The notes under the pieces: model-generated
Told to the model about the DNA's origin: nothing
Database searches by the model: none
What the model saw: only the letters and a program-made list of their open reading frames with translations
Part shown: piece by piece, positions 25,183 to 34,131 of the stretch
Position numbering within the stretch: position 1 is the stretch's first letter
How the letters are laid out: each line of letters opens with the position of its first letter
Assembly (NCBI GenBank): GCA_964483695.1
Contig: CAZACZ010000002.1
Span: 1 to 64,000, forward strand
Reading direction: 5' to 3'
DNA: 64,000 nt
Source of the DNA: CAZACZ01 sp964483695
GTDB taxonomy: Bacteria; Deinococcota; Deinococci; Deinococcales; Trueperaceae
Position numbers and translations under genes: made by a program

Positions 25183-26377
25183 GGAGCCTCTCCTTGTGCA
25201 TGCCGTAGACGTACCAGGCGCGGCAGGTGCCCTCGTGGCTGACCATGCACGGCCCGTACGGGTTGTCGGGGGTGCATAGCTTGCCGAACACGCCGCACGC
25301 GTCGGGGCGGATCTGCCCGAGGGTGACCTCGGCGCAGCGGCAGCCCTTGGGGTGCTCGGCGCCGCGCAGCTCGAGCGGATCGAGCTGCCCGGCGAAGCGC
25401 CGCGCCGCGCTGAAGCGCTGGTAGGCCGGACGCAGCTTGTACCCCGAGGCGGGGATCTCGGCGATCCCGCGCCAGCGGATCGGTGCGAGCTCGAACACCT
25501 CGTCCAGCTCCTGCTTGGCGCGCTCGTTGCCGTCGTAGCGCACCAGCCGGCCGTAGGGGTTGGCAACGGTGGGCGCGTCAGCCGCGATCTGCTCCAGCAG
25601 CGACAGCACCCCCGCCATCACGTCCACCGGCTCGAAGCCGCCAGAAGCGCACGCGATCCCGCGCCTCGCTAGGTGCTCGTACACCCGCAGGCCGGTGATG
25701 GTGGCGGCGTGCCCAGGCAGCAGGAACCCCTCGATGTCGAAGCCGTCCAGGTCGGGCAGCAAGCTGGTGGCGGGCGGGGTGTAGTAGTTCGCCTCGATGA
25801 TGCTGAAGTTCTCCGGCGCACCGCGCTTGAGGAGCGCCGCCACCGCCACCACCGTGGTCTCGAAGCCGACCGAGAAGAACACCACCTGCCGTTCGGGGTG
25901 GTGCTCGGCCAAGCGCTTGGCGTCGAACACGCTGTACACCGCGCGCACGTCGCCGCCTTGGGCGCGAGCGTCGAGCAGGCTCATGCGCACGTCGCCGCGC
26001 CGTTCGCCCTTCAAGGGGATGCTTCCGGGCACCGCCAGCATGTCGCCGAACGACGCCAGCGTCACGCCGGGCACGAGCGACAGCTGGATCGCCATGTTGA
26101 TGTACTCGTTGTCGCACACGCACACCGGGCAGCCGGGGCCCGCCAGGACGCTCACGCTGGACGGCAGCAGGTCGCGGAGCGCGAAGCGGCCGATCTCGTG
26201 CTCGTGCGTCCCGCAGATGTGCATCAGCTTCACCGGCCGCCCGATCTCGGCCGCCACGGCGGCGATCTTCCGCTGCAGCACTGCCACCAAGCTGGGGTCG
26301 CGGTAGGTGTCGGGGCGGTAGCTGTCGGGGCGGTACGACCCGGCGGTCACGGCGCGGACGTCCGCCTCGTCAGCCAC
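25166..26377 (-). CDS. hypD: Hydrogenase maturation protein HypD
   Basis: 403 residues. HypD is the scaffold for Fe(CN)2CO assembly. Visible motifs: HICGTHEHEIGRF, PGCPVCVCDNEY, SVGFETT, SGFEP-type FEPVDVM and the Cys-rich [4Fe-4S] C-terminus (GCRCAEV, CGVFGKLC, GPCMVSHEGTC). The GTG start overlaps the hypC stop by 8 bases, supporting translational coupling. Confidence 0.95.
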   Translation of the reverse strand: MADEADVRAVTAGSYRPDSYRPDTYRDPSLVAVLQRKIAAVAAEIGRPVKLMHICGTHEHEIGRFALRDLLPSSVSVLAGPGCPVCVCDNEYINMAIQLSLVPGVTLASFGDMLAVPGSIPLKGERRGDVRMSLLDARAQGGDVRAVYSVFDAKRLAEHHPERQVVFFSVGFETTVVAVAALLKRGAPENFSIIEANYYTPPATSLLPDLDGFDIEGFLLPGHAATITGLRVYEHLARRGIACASGGFEPVDVMAGVLSLLEQIAADAPTVANPYGRLVRYDGNERAKQELDEVFELAPIRWRGIAEIPASGYKLRPAYQRFSAARRFAGQLDPLELRGAEHPKGCRCAEVTLGQIRPDACGVFGKLCTPDNPYGPCMVSHEGTCRAWYVYGMHKERLHVETV

Positions 26378-26600
26378 GGGTCTCCGGCTCCAGGTACTCG
26401 GCGATGAGCCGTAGGTTCGCCGCCGCTTCTGCACGCTCGATCTTGGCGATCGCGAACCCGGCGTGGACCACCACCCAGTCGCCCGGCTTCAGGTCTTCCA
26501 CCAAGCCGATGAAGCAGTGCTGCGTGCCGTTCCCGAGCCGGATCAGGCAGCTGTCCTGGCTCAGGACGTCGACGACCTCGTGGGGGATGCCTAGGCACAT
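26370..26600 (-). CDS. hypC: Hydrogenase maturation chaperone HypC
   Basis: 76 residues starting MCLGIPHEV, with the N-terminal Cys2 that carries the iron centre between HypD and the large subunit. The ATG is preceded by GAGGGAG. It follows hypB after a 130-base gap, the longest in the hyp block. Confidence 0.95.
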   Translation of the reverse strand: MCLGIPHEVVDVLSQDSCLIRLGNGTQHCFIGLVEDLKPGDWVVVHAGFAIAKIERAEAAANLRLIAEYLEPETRG

Positions 26601-26730
26601 GGGCGCGCTCCCTCGCATGCAGCGGCGGGCCGGGTGGGCCCCTGCGGGCCTCGTCCCCGGTCCTTCGATGCGTCATGGTGGGCTTCTGCGCCGCAACGCG
26701 GCCAGTGCCGAATGTCCTCGCGACCGGCGC

Positions 26731-27471
26731 TCAGCCCGCGCTCGCCGCCAAGCCGGCCGCCTTCTCGCGCCGGCGATCGCGCAAGTACGCGAGCCACGCG
26801 TCAACGCCGTTGCCGGTGCGCGCCGAGAGTTCGAAGACGGTGGCGCCGGGCGCCACCTTGCGCACGTTGTCGAGCGCGCGCTCGCGGTCGAAGCCGACGG
26901 CCTCGGCGATGTCGATCTTGTTGATCACCACGGCGTCGGCGTCCTTGAAGATGCGCGGGTACTTGATGGGCTTGTCCTCACCCTCGGTGACCGACATCAT
27001 CGTGACGCGCAGGTCCTCGCCCAAGTCCCAAGCAGCTGGGCACACCAGGTTCCCGACGTTCTCGATCACCAGCACGTCGAGCCCGGCAAGGTCGAGCTGC
27101 TCGACCGCGCGAGCGACCATCTCGGCCTCTAGGTGGCACACCGCGCCGGTGGCGATCTGCACCGACGGCGCGCCGGCGGCGTTGAGGCGCACCGCGTCGT
27201 TGTCGGTCTCGAGGTCGCCCACCACTACTGCCAGCGCCAGCTCGGGCGAGAGCGCACGCACCGTGCGCTCGAGCAAGGCGGTCTTGCCGGAGCCAGGTGC
27301 CGACACCACGTTCAGCACCAGGCACCCGGCGAACGCATCGCGGTTCTGCTTGGCGACCTCGTCGTTGAACACCATCAACGACTTCTGCACTTGCACGACC
27401 CGCGCGCCAGGCGCGGCGCCGGTGCCGTGCGGGCTAACGCGTACGTCGCGGGTGGTCGGGTCGGTGGGCAT
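26731..27471 (-). CDS. hypB: Hydrogenase nickel-incorporation GTPase HypB
   Basis: 246 residues. G1 is SAPGSGKTALL and the base-specificity motif is NKIDIAE. HypB delivers nickel with HypA. The N-terminus (about 25 residues) is short and has no His-rich nickel store, unlike rhizobial HypB, and no N-terminal Cys cluster is seen. The ATG shares a base with the hypA stop (TGATG). Confidence 0.95.
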   Translation of the reverse strand: MPTDPTTRDVRVSPHGTGAAPGARVVQVQKSLMVFNDEVAKQNRDAFAGCLVLNVVSAPGSGKTALLERTVRALSPELALAVVVGDLETDNDAVRLNAAGAPSVQIATGAVCHLEAEMVARAVEQLDLAGLDVLVIENVGNLVCPAAWDLGEDLRVTMMSVTEGEDKPIKYPRIFKDADAVVINKIDIAEAVGFDRERALDNVRKVAPGATVFELSARTGNGVDAWLAYLRDRRREKAAGLAASAG

Positions 27472-27818
27472 CACGTCACCTCCAGGTGGCTCACGTGCAT
27501 CTCGCGTCCTTGCCGCAGGTCGGCCGACGGCGTGCCGCAGGTCGGGCACAGGGCGATCCCGAAGCGGTTGTCGAGTTCGAACGCCGCCTCGCACGTTCGA
27601 CAGTACGCGATGGCCGGCAGGTACGTCACGTCGAGTCGAGCATGCTCCGCCATGGTGCCTTCGCGCGCGGCGCCGAAGGCGAACTCGAGCGCTTCCGGCA
27701 CGACCCCGGCCAGCGCGCCGATCTCGAGGTGGATGGCGTCGATGCGCGACGCGCCGTCCTGGCGCGCCGCGTCTTCGGCAACGCGCAGCATGCTCAGCAC
27801 CAGGCTCAGTTCATGCAC
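27471..27818 (-). CDS. hypA: Hydrogenase nickel-incorporation protein HypA
   Basis: 115 residues with MHELSL (His2 is the nickel ligand) and zinc motifs YCRTC and LCPTC. The start overlaps the upstream maturation protease by 8 bases, so hypA is translated from within the hydrogenase structural operon. Confidence 0.95.
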   Translation of the reverse strand: MHELSLVLSMLRVAEDAARQDGASRIDAIHLEIGALAGVVPEALEFAFGAAREGTMAEHARLDVTYLPAIAYCRTCEAAFELDNRFGIALCPTCGTPSADLRQGREMHVSHLEVT

Positions 27819-28368
27819 GCCCCAGCACCAACTCCTCGGCGTCCAGCACGTCCTCGGCGCGCACGTCGTGACGCACCGAGACGGGCACGGCGCCGTGCCG
27901 TTCGAGTTCGGCCAGGACCACGCGCGCGAGCGCCTCCATGCGCCCGCGCACGGCGTCGCCGAGGATCACCCCGACCTCGCCGGTCTCGAACTGGAGCGGG
28001 GCCACGCCGATGGCGACGATCGTCACCTCCGGTAGGTCGCCGTGCAGCTCCATGGCGGTGAGCAGGTCCGGCACCTCCCACTCGTGCGACGACAGCTTGC
28101 CGTACCCCACCTCGGCCGGCACGTGCTTGCGGTCGAAGCGGTACACCTTCCCCGGCGGAGCGGCCACGGCGTCGACCAACACGACATGATCGTACGCGGC
28201 GATGAGGTCGAGCAGGTGCCAGCCGAGGGTGCCGCCGTCGACGAGGTCGACGTGCTCCGGGAACACGTACTTCTTGCGCAGGTAGTGCACCAGATGCACG
28301 CCCGCTCCTTCGTCCCCGTAGTAGACGTTGCCGACACCCAGGACGAGGAGCGGGCGCGCTTCGCTCAC
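27811..28368 (-). CDS. hyaD: [NiFe] hydrogenase maturation protease (HyaD/HybD-like)
   Basis: 185 residues. The nickel-sensing acidic and His residues appear as GVGNVYYGDEGAG (Glu), VLVDAVAAP (Asp) and LSSHEWE (His). It trims the C-terminal tail of the large subunit after the His of DPCxxCxxH. GTG start overlaps the cytochrome b stop by 4 bases. Distinct from the second protease next to the group-3b enzyme. Confidence 0.9.
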   Translation of the reverse strand: MSEARPLLVLGVGNVYYGDEGAGVHLVHYLRKKYVFPEHVDLVDGGTLGWHLLDLIAAYDHVVLVDAVAAPPGKVYRFDRKHVPAEVGYGKLSSHEWEVPDLLTAMELHGDLPEVTIVAIGVAPLQFETGEVGVILGDAVRGRMEALARVVLAELERHGAVPVSVRHDVRAEDVLDAEELVLGRA

Positions 28369-29171
28369 GACGCCGTGCCCTTCTTGGTGCCCAGGTCTTC
28401 CAGCTCCGCCGGGCGGGCGGCCACGTCGTCGGCGCGGAACCCCGACACCATCGACTCGACCAGCATGTTGCCGGAGCGGAGGCTGTTCCACACCACCATG
28501 TAGAGGTGGATGCCGGTGAAGACCACGAACCACAGCATGGTGAAGCGGTGGATGGCGCGCACGTTGGCGAGGCCGCCGAGCCACACCTCGATGGGGCGCA
28601 GCAGGTTGGCGCCGACGTCGGCCAGGCCGCCGTGCACGTACGGTGACGCCAGCAGGATGCCGGTGACGCTGATGACCAGCAGCGAAGCGTAGAGCGCGGT
28701 GTAGGTCAGGTACTGCAGCGGTCCGTAGTTGCTGTAGGTGAAGTGCGGGTGCTCGCGCTTGAGGAGCAGGTAGAACCCCAGCTGGTCGCGCCAGGCGCGC
28801 CAGTTGAAGAGGATGGGGAACATCCGGACTTCACGCCCCAGCCCCAGCCGGCCGTCGGCGCGCACGAACAGGAACTGGTAGATGCGCGCCAAGGTGAAGG
28901 CCAGCAGCACCCAACCGGCGGCGACGTGCCACCCGCGCACCTGCGCCATGACGAAGTTCGCAGACGTCTCGGTGAGCAGGTTGCGCGCTAGGAACGGGTT
29001 GCCGATGTAGATGCCGGACAGCACCATCCAGATCAGCACGAGGTTGCGGATCCAGTGCGCGATGCGCACGTAGCGGCCGAAGACGTACACCACCATCTTG
29101 GGGCGCCCCGGGCGCTCGAGCACGACCGCGCGCACGCGCCGCGTCCGGCTGGTCTCGGTGGTCACGGTCAC
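28365..29171 (-). CDS. hyaC: Hydrogenase cytochrome b subunit (HyaC-like)
   Basis: 268 residues with four to five membrane segments and several His in helices (YVRIAHWIRNLVL, RGWHVAAGW, VRAIHRFTMLWFVVF, TGIHLYMVVW), as in the dihaem cytochrome b of group-1 hydrogenases. It passes electrons from the small subunit to quinone. The GTG start overlaps the large-subunit stop by 4 bases. Confidence 0.9.
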   Translation of the reverse strand: MTVTTETSRTRRVRAVVLERPGRPKMVVYVFGRYVRIAHWIRNLVLIWMVLSGIYIGNPFLARNLLTETSANFVMAQVRGWHVAAGWVLLAFTLARIYQFLFVRADGRLGLGREVRMFPILFNWRAWRDQLGFYLLLKREHPHFTYSNYGPLQYLTYTALYASLLVISVTGILLASPYVHGGLADVGANLLRPIEVWLGGLANVRAIHRFTMLWFVVFTGIHLYMVVWNSLRSGNMLVESMVSGFRADDVAARPAELEDLGTKKGTAS

Positions 29172-30856
29172 ACCTCCACTTCGTGCTGCGCGATCTCCTG
29201 CCCGTCGCGGTTGAGCACGTGCACGGCGCACGCCAGGCACGGGTCGAAGGAGTGGATGGTGCGCACCACCTCGAGCGGGCGGGTCGGGTCGGCCATCGGC
29301 TGCCCGACGAGCGACGCCTCGTACGCGCCGCGTTGCTCGCGCGCGTCCTTGGGTCCGGCGTTCCAGGTGGTCGGCACGATCGCCTGGTAGTTGGCCACGA
29401 ACCCGCCCTTGACCGTCAGCCAATGGCTGAGGCTGCCGCGCGGCGCTTCGCCCATCGCCCAGCCCTCGCCGTCCTTGGCGGTGTAGCGGTGGAAGAAGCG
29501 GTCGTCGCCGCCCGCCACGCTGCTGGTGAGCTGGCCGATGAGCGTGGGGATGTAGTCACCGACGAGCTTCGACTCGAGCCCGCGGGCCACGGTGCGGCCT
29601 AGGGTGGAGTACCAGAACTCGAACGGGACGCCGAGCTTCTCGGTGTAGCCGTCCATCAGGGTGCGCACGCGCTCGTTGCCGCCGGCGTACGCCACCAGGA
29701 ACCGCGCAAGCGGGCCCACCTCGACCGGCATGCCGTCGTAGCGCGGCGCCTTGACCCAGCTGTAGCCGCCCTCGGTCTTGAGCGTGCCGTCGGCGGCGAA
29801 CCCTTCGTACGCGGGGTTGGTCTGGCCCTGCAGCGGGTGGAGCGAGGTGGCGCCGCCCTCGTAGGTGTACCAGGAGTGCGCGACCTCTTCGCCGATCTTC
29901 ATCGGATCGACGGGATGCGCCTTGCTCATGTCCCGGTCGATCACCAGGCCGGGCTGCAGCAGGAAGCTGCTCTGTTCCCACGGCAACTCGTCGAGCGCCA
30001 TCGCCCCGAAGCTCATGTAGTTGCGCACGCCGGCGCCGTGGCCGGCCAGCGCCTCGTCGCGGTAGCGCCGCCCGAGCAGCTCGAGGTCGGGCAGGTAGGC
30101 GCGCTCCACGAAGTCCATCGTCTTCGCCATCAGGAACTGGTACTCGGCGATGCGGTGCGCGTCGAGCGCGTCGCGTGCGGCCGTCACGCCCCCCACCACG
30201 AGGCTCTGCGGGTGCGGGTTCTTGCCGCCGAAGACGGCGGTCGCCTTGGCGCTGAGGCGCTGGATGGCGAGGTTGTCGAGGTAGTGCGACGCGAGGATGA
30301 GGTTCTCCTCGGGCGTCAGCAGGTACTTCGGGTGGCCCCAGTAGCCGCCCGCGAACGGGCCGAGCTGGCCGCTCTGCGCGAACGCGCTCAGGCGCTCGAG
30401 CACGCCGCGGTAGTGGCTCTCCGAGGCGTTGTAGGCCTGGTCGTGGTACTGCAGCGCGATCTCGGTGGCGAGGACGGGGTCGGCGCCGAGGGCGCTGATG
30501 ACGTCCCACCAGTCCATCGAGTGCAGTTGGTAGAAGTGCACGGTGTGGTCGTTGACGTACTGCGCCGCCCAGATGAGGTTGCGCAGCAGGCGCGCGTTCG
30601 GTGGGATGGTCACGCCGTAGGCGCGTTCGGTGGCTTGCACGCCGCGTTCGTAGTGGTGGTAGGTGCACACGCCGCAGATGCGCTGGGCGAACAGGCCGAC
30701 GTCGCGCGGATCGCGCCCTTGCATGATCTTCTCGAAGCCGCGGAAGGCGGTGCTGCTGCTCGAGGCCTCCTCGACCAGGCCGTCATCGCCGACCTCGATC
30801 TCGATCCGCAGGTGCCCCTCGATGCGCGTGATGGGGTCGATCACGTGTTTGGCCAC
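29168..30856 (-). CDS. hyaB: [NiFe] hydrogenase large subunit (group 1, membrane-bound uptake)
   Basis: 562 residues with L1 motif RICGVCTYHH (C61, C64) and L2 motif DPCLACAVHV (C540, C543) binding the NiFe site; H546 marks the cleavage point, leaving a 16-residue tail. Periplasmic after co-export with the small subunit. Its start lies 3 bases after the small-subunit stop. Catalyses H2 to protons and electrons. Confidence 0.95.
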   Translation of the reverse strand: MAKHVIDPITRIEGHLRIEIEVGDDGLVEEASSSSTAFRGFEKIMQGRDPRDVGLFAQRICGVCTYHHYERGVQATERAYGVTIPPNARLLRNLIWAAQYVNDHTVHFYQLHSMDWWDVISALGADPVLATEIALQYHDQAYNASESHYRGVLERLSAFAQSGQLGPFAGGYWGHPKYLLTPEENLILASHYLDNLAIQRLSAKATAVFGGKNPHPQSLVVGGVTAARDALDAHRIAEYQFLMAKTMDFVERAYLPDLELLGRRYRDEALAGHGAGVRNYMSFGAMALDELPWEQSSFLLQPGLVIDRDMSKAHPVDPMKIGEEVAHSWYTYEGGATSLHPLQGQTNPAYEGFAADGTLKTEGGYSWVKAPRYDGMPVEVGPLARFLVAYAGGNERVRTLMDGYTEKLGVPFEFWYSTLGRTVARGLESKLVGDYIPTLIGQLTSSVAGGDDRFFHRYTAKDGEGWAMGEAPRGSLSHWLTVKGGFVANYQAIVPTTWNAGPKDAREQRGAYEASLVGQPMADPTRPLEVVRTIHSFDPCLACAVHVLNRDGQEIAQHEVEV

Positions 30857-30859
30857 GGC

Positions 30860-32113
30860 CTACTCCGCCTCCTGCCCTTTGGCGCTTCGCTGCTCGGTCG
30901 CGCTCTTGACGGCCGTCACGCCGGCGTGCGCCACCACGCCCACTGCCGCCGCTCCCAGCGCCACGCGGCCGATCTTGTCGGCGGTGGCGTCGGTGAAGAA
31001 CGGCGTCGGGTAGACGCGCCCTGCGAGCGGCACCTCGAACGGGGTGAGCACGTCCCAGAAGCCCGGCTCGCTGCAGCCGATGCAGCCGTGGCCGGACATG
31101 ATCGGCCAGGAGGCGCCGTCGTTGTAGCGCACCACGCCGCAGTTGTTGTGCGTCATGGGGCCCTTGCAGCCGACCTTGAACAGGCACAGCCCTTCCTTCA
31201 TGCCCTCGATGTCGGTCCAGCCCTCCACGAACTCGCCGGCGTCGAAGTGCCCCCGCCGTTCGCACTTGTCGTGGATGCGGTCGGCGTACGCCCACAGCGG
31301 CCGGCCGAAGGCGTCGAGCGACGGCAGCCGGCCGAACATGGCGTACTCGAGGATGGTGCCGACCACGTTGGTGCTCGACACCGGGCAGGCGGGCAAGTTG
31401 ATGACGGGCTTGTGGATGCCGCGGTTGCGCAGGAAGTCGCCGACACCGAGCGCCGTGGTCGGGTTGGGACGGGCGGCGGGGATGCCGCCGTAGGACGCGC
31501 AACTGCCCGCGGCGATGACGGCGGCGGCGTGCCGGGCGACGTGCTCGACCCGGCTCGCGCCGGTCTCGCCGGACGGCCCGATGGTGAGGAAGCGCCCGTC
31601 GTTGCCTACCGGCACCGAGCCCTCGAACACCGCGATGTACTGGCCGTCGTAGCGATCGATCGATGCCTGCAGGACGTCCTCGGCCGCCTGGCCCGATGGC
31701 GCCATCAGCACCTCGGCGTACTCCAGGCTGAGCAGTTCGAGCACGATGTCGTCGATGCCGGGGTTGGCGTTGCGGATCAACGCCATGCTGTTGCCGGTGC
31801 ACGACTGCAGTTCGAGCCACAGGACCGGCAAGCGCGTCGCCAGTTCCTGCGCGCGCGCGACGCGCAGGTCGAACATCGGCGGCAGCGCCAGCGTCGTGGT
31901 CAACACCGCCGACATCTTCAAGAAGTCGCGCCGCGAGATGCCGCGGCGCCTGAGCAGACCCTCGAGGGTGATGTCCTTGAGCGGCGGTCTGGCCTCCAGC
32001 CGGTCGAGGTGGGCGTCGGCTTCGGCAGCCAGGCGCTCGTAGGATTCGCGTAGGGCACGGTCCAGCGGCGCGGACGTCGCTTGGGCCGGTGGGTACCTGC
32101 GCTGACGAGACAT
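30860..32113 (-). CDS. hyaA: [NiFe] hydrogenase small subunit with Tat signal
   Basis: 417 residues. The twin-Arg motif SRRDFLK is at about 60-66, so the N-region before it is unusually long (about 60 residues) and charged. FeS ligands: C105 in CTGNS, C205 (AAGSCASYGG), C243, H281, C284, C310, C316, C325, C344, C347. The second proximal Cys of the usual CTGC is replaced by N108, as I recall for some HupS proteins. A C-terminal hydrophobic segment (about 384-402) can anchor it. GAGGAGGT precedes the ATG. 187 bases separate it from the upstream permease gene. Confidence 0.93.
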   Translation of the reverse strand: MSRQRRYPPAQATSAPLDRALRESYERLAAEADAHLDRLEARPPLKDITLEGLLRRRGISRRDFLKMSAVLTTTLALPPMFDLRVARAQELATRLPVLWLELQSCTGNSMALIRNANPGIDDIVLELLSLEYAEVLMAPSGQAAEDVLQASIDRYDGQYIAVFEGSVPVGNDGRFLTIGPSGETGASRVEHVARHAAAVIAAGSCASYGGIPAARPNPTTALGVGDFLRNRGIHKPVINLPACPVSSTNVVGTILEYAMFGRLPSLDAFGRPLWAYADRIHDKCERRGHFDAGEFVEGWTDIEGMKEGLCLFKVGCKGPMTHNNCGVVRYNDGASWPIMSGHGCIGCSEPGFWDVLTPFEVPLAGRVYPTPFFTDATADKIGRVALGAAAVGVVAHAGVTAVKSATEQRSAKGQEAE

Positions 32114-32300
32114 GCGGACCTCCTCGCCGAGGGGGTGCGCCCGCACCGCACCGAACCTCGAACCAGTTGCGTTGCCGGTTGCGGGATCCCCCTCCTGGGA
32201 AACCGACCTCCTCGCTCTGGTGCACGCCGTCGGGACGACGCAACCCTGGGGCCACGCCGTCCGCACGCGGTCGTCGTTGGCTCGAAGGTAGCGCCGCCCG

Positions 32301-33158
32301 TCACCGACCGCACGGGGCATCCGTCCCGGTCGTCCGCTGGCGGCGCCGGACGCCGCTCCGCAGACCGCCGAGGCCGTCCGCCACCAGGTTGATGCCGAGG
32401 ACCGCCAGCGCGATGGCTGCGCCCGGGAACACCGACAACCACCACGCGCGGCGCACGAACGCCTGCGCGTTGTTCAACAGGTACCCCCAACTGATCCGGT
32501 TCGGGTCGCCGAAGCCGAGGAAGGCAAGGCTCGCTTCGAGCAGCATGGCGTTCCCTACCAGGAGCGCCGCGTAGGCGAGCGCCGGAGCCGCCACGTTGGG
32601 GAGCAGGTGCCGGGCAACTACCCTGCGCCCGCGCGCGCCGAGGGCGCGGGCGGCGAGCGCGTACTCCTGTTCCTTGGCGGCCAGCACGCCGGCCCGCGTG
32701 ACGCGCGCGATGACCCCCCAACTCGTCACCGCCAGGACGACGATCACGAGCCCGAGGCGGGCGCCGAACAGCGCCATCACGACCAGCGCAAGGAAGAAGC
32801 GCGGGATCACGAGCACGAACTCGGTCGCGCGCATCAGGGCGTCGTCGACGAAGCCTCCGAACCAACCAGCCAGCGCCCCGACCGCGAGTCCCAGGACCAG
32901 CGAGAAGGTCGCCACGGCGCCGCCCACCAGCAACGACACGCGCGCACCATGCACCACGGCCCGCCACACGTCGCGCCCCAGGTCGTCGGTGCCGAACGGG
33001 TACGCGGGCGATGGCGGCTGGAACGGCGGTCCGACCGACTGGAACGGATCGCCCGGCGCCACCGTCCCCGCCAGCAGCGCGACGGCAACGAAGCACGCCG
33101 TCACCACTCCGCCGATCACGAGGGACGGGGGAAGGCGCCCACGTCGGGGGCTAGGCAT
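32301..33158 (-). CDS. DppC/NikC-type ABC transporter permease
   Basis: 285 residues, about six helices, with the N-terminal PFGTDDLGRDVW typical of DppC-like subunits and the EAA loop near GARGRRVVARHLLPN. The ATG overlaps the upstream permease stop by 8 bases. No ATP-binding subunit follows; hydrogenase genes do. Transport of peptide, or nickel given the neighbours, is inference. Confidence 0.88.
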   Translation of the reverse strand: MPSPRRGRLPPSLVIGGVVTACFVAVALLAGTVAPGDPFQSVGPPFQPPSPAYPFGTDDLGRDVWRAVVHGARVSLLVGGAVATFSLVLGLAVGALAGWFGGFVDDALMRATEFVLVIPRFFLALVVMALFGARLGLVIVVLAVTSWGVIARVTRAGVLAAKEQEYALAARALGARGRRVVARHLLPNVAAPALAYAALLVGNAMLLEASLAFLGFGDPNRISWGYLLNNAQAFVRRAWWLSVFPGAAIALAVLGINLVADGLGGLRSGVRRRQRTTGTDAPCGR

Positions 33159-34113
33159 ACCGGATCCGCGGGTCGAGGACGGCGTAGAGCAGGTCGACGA
33201 CGACCGTCGACGCCACGACCGCGGCCGTGACGAGCAGGAAGGTGCTGCTGATGACGGGAAGGTCTCGCGCCAGCATGGCACTCATCAGCAGGCGCCCCAT
33301 GCCGGGCCAGGCGAAGACCGTCTCCGTGAGCACCGCGCCCGAGACCATGAACGCTACCTGGGTGCCGATCACGGTAACGACCGGCAGGGCGGCGTTGCGC
33401 AGGGCATGGCGCCACAGAACGCGCCGACGCGGAAGCCCCTTCGCTACGGCCGTGCGCACGTACTCTCGCTGCAACGCATCGACCAGGCCGGCCCGCGCCA
33501 CCCGTGCGACGGGGGCCAAGTACTGCACCGTCAACGCCGTCACCGGCAACACCATGTGACGAGCCACGTCCAGCACGCCGGCCAGCCCTTCCGCGCCGGC
33601 GCGCACGTCACGCATCCCCTGAACGGGGAACAGCGGCAGTTGGTACGCGAAGACGAGCATCAAGAGCTGCGCGAGCCAGAAGACCGGCACGGCTTGGCCG
33701 AGCAACGCTGCTGCGCTCAGCAGCATGTCGCCCGTGGAGTGGGGGCGCACCGCGGCCGCGACGCCCAGCGCCAAGCCGACCAGGATCGCCAGGCCCAACG
33801 CCGGCGCGATCAGCAGCAGCGTCGCCGGAAGCCGCTCCACCACCGCCGCGAGGGCGGGTTGCTGCAACCGGTACGAGTAGCCCAGGTCGCCTCGCGCGGC
33901 GCGCATCAGGAAGATCGCCAGCCGATCGCCGAGAGGCCGATCGAGTCCGAACCGCTCGCGCACCATCTGGTACGTGGCGGCGTCGCCGTCTTCGCCCACC
34001 AACGCCAGGACGGGGTCACCCGGGGCGATCTCTACCAACAGGAACGTGGCGACCAGGACCGCCAGCACCAGCGGAAGCGTCTGCCATGCACGGCGTGCCG
34101 CGTACCGAAGCAC
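33151..34113 (-). CDS. DppB/NikB-type ABC transporter permease
   Basis: 320 residues, about six helices. FLLVEIAPGDP near the N-terminus, and the EAA-like loop reading LVDALQREYVRTAVAKGLP, place it in the DppB family. GTG start with GGGAGG upstream, 18 bases after the binding-protein stop. Pairs with the following DppC-like subunit. Confidence 0.88.
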   Translation of the reverse strand: MLRYAARRAWQTLPLVLAVLVATFLLVEIAPGDPVLALVGEDGDAATYQMVRERFGLDRPLGDRLAIFLMRAARGDLGYSYRLQQPALAAVVERLPATLLLIAPALGLAILVGLALGVAAAVRPHSTGDMLLSAAALLGQAVPVFWLAQLLMLVFAYQLPLFPVQGMRDVRAGAEGLAGVLDVARHMVLPVTALTVQYLAPVARVARAGLVDALQREYVRTAVAKGLPRRRVLWRHALRNAALPVVTVIGTQVAFMVSGAVLTETVFAWPGMGRLLMSAMLARDLPVISSTFLLVTAAVVASTVVVDLLYAVLDPRIRYA

Positions 34114-34131
34114 TGCCGCCTCCCAAACCCG

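Noticed and set aside
29837..32053. 738-residue plus-strand frame
   Set aside because: Antisense to the hydrogenase subunits; biased composition.
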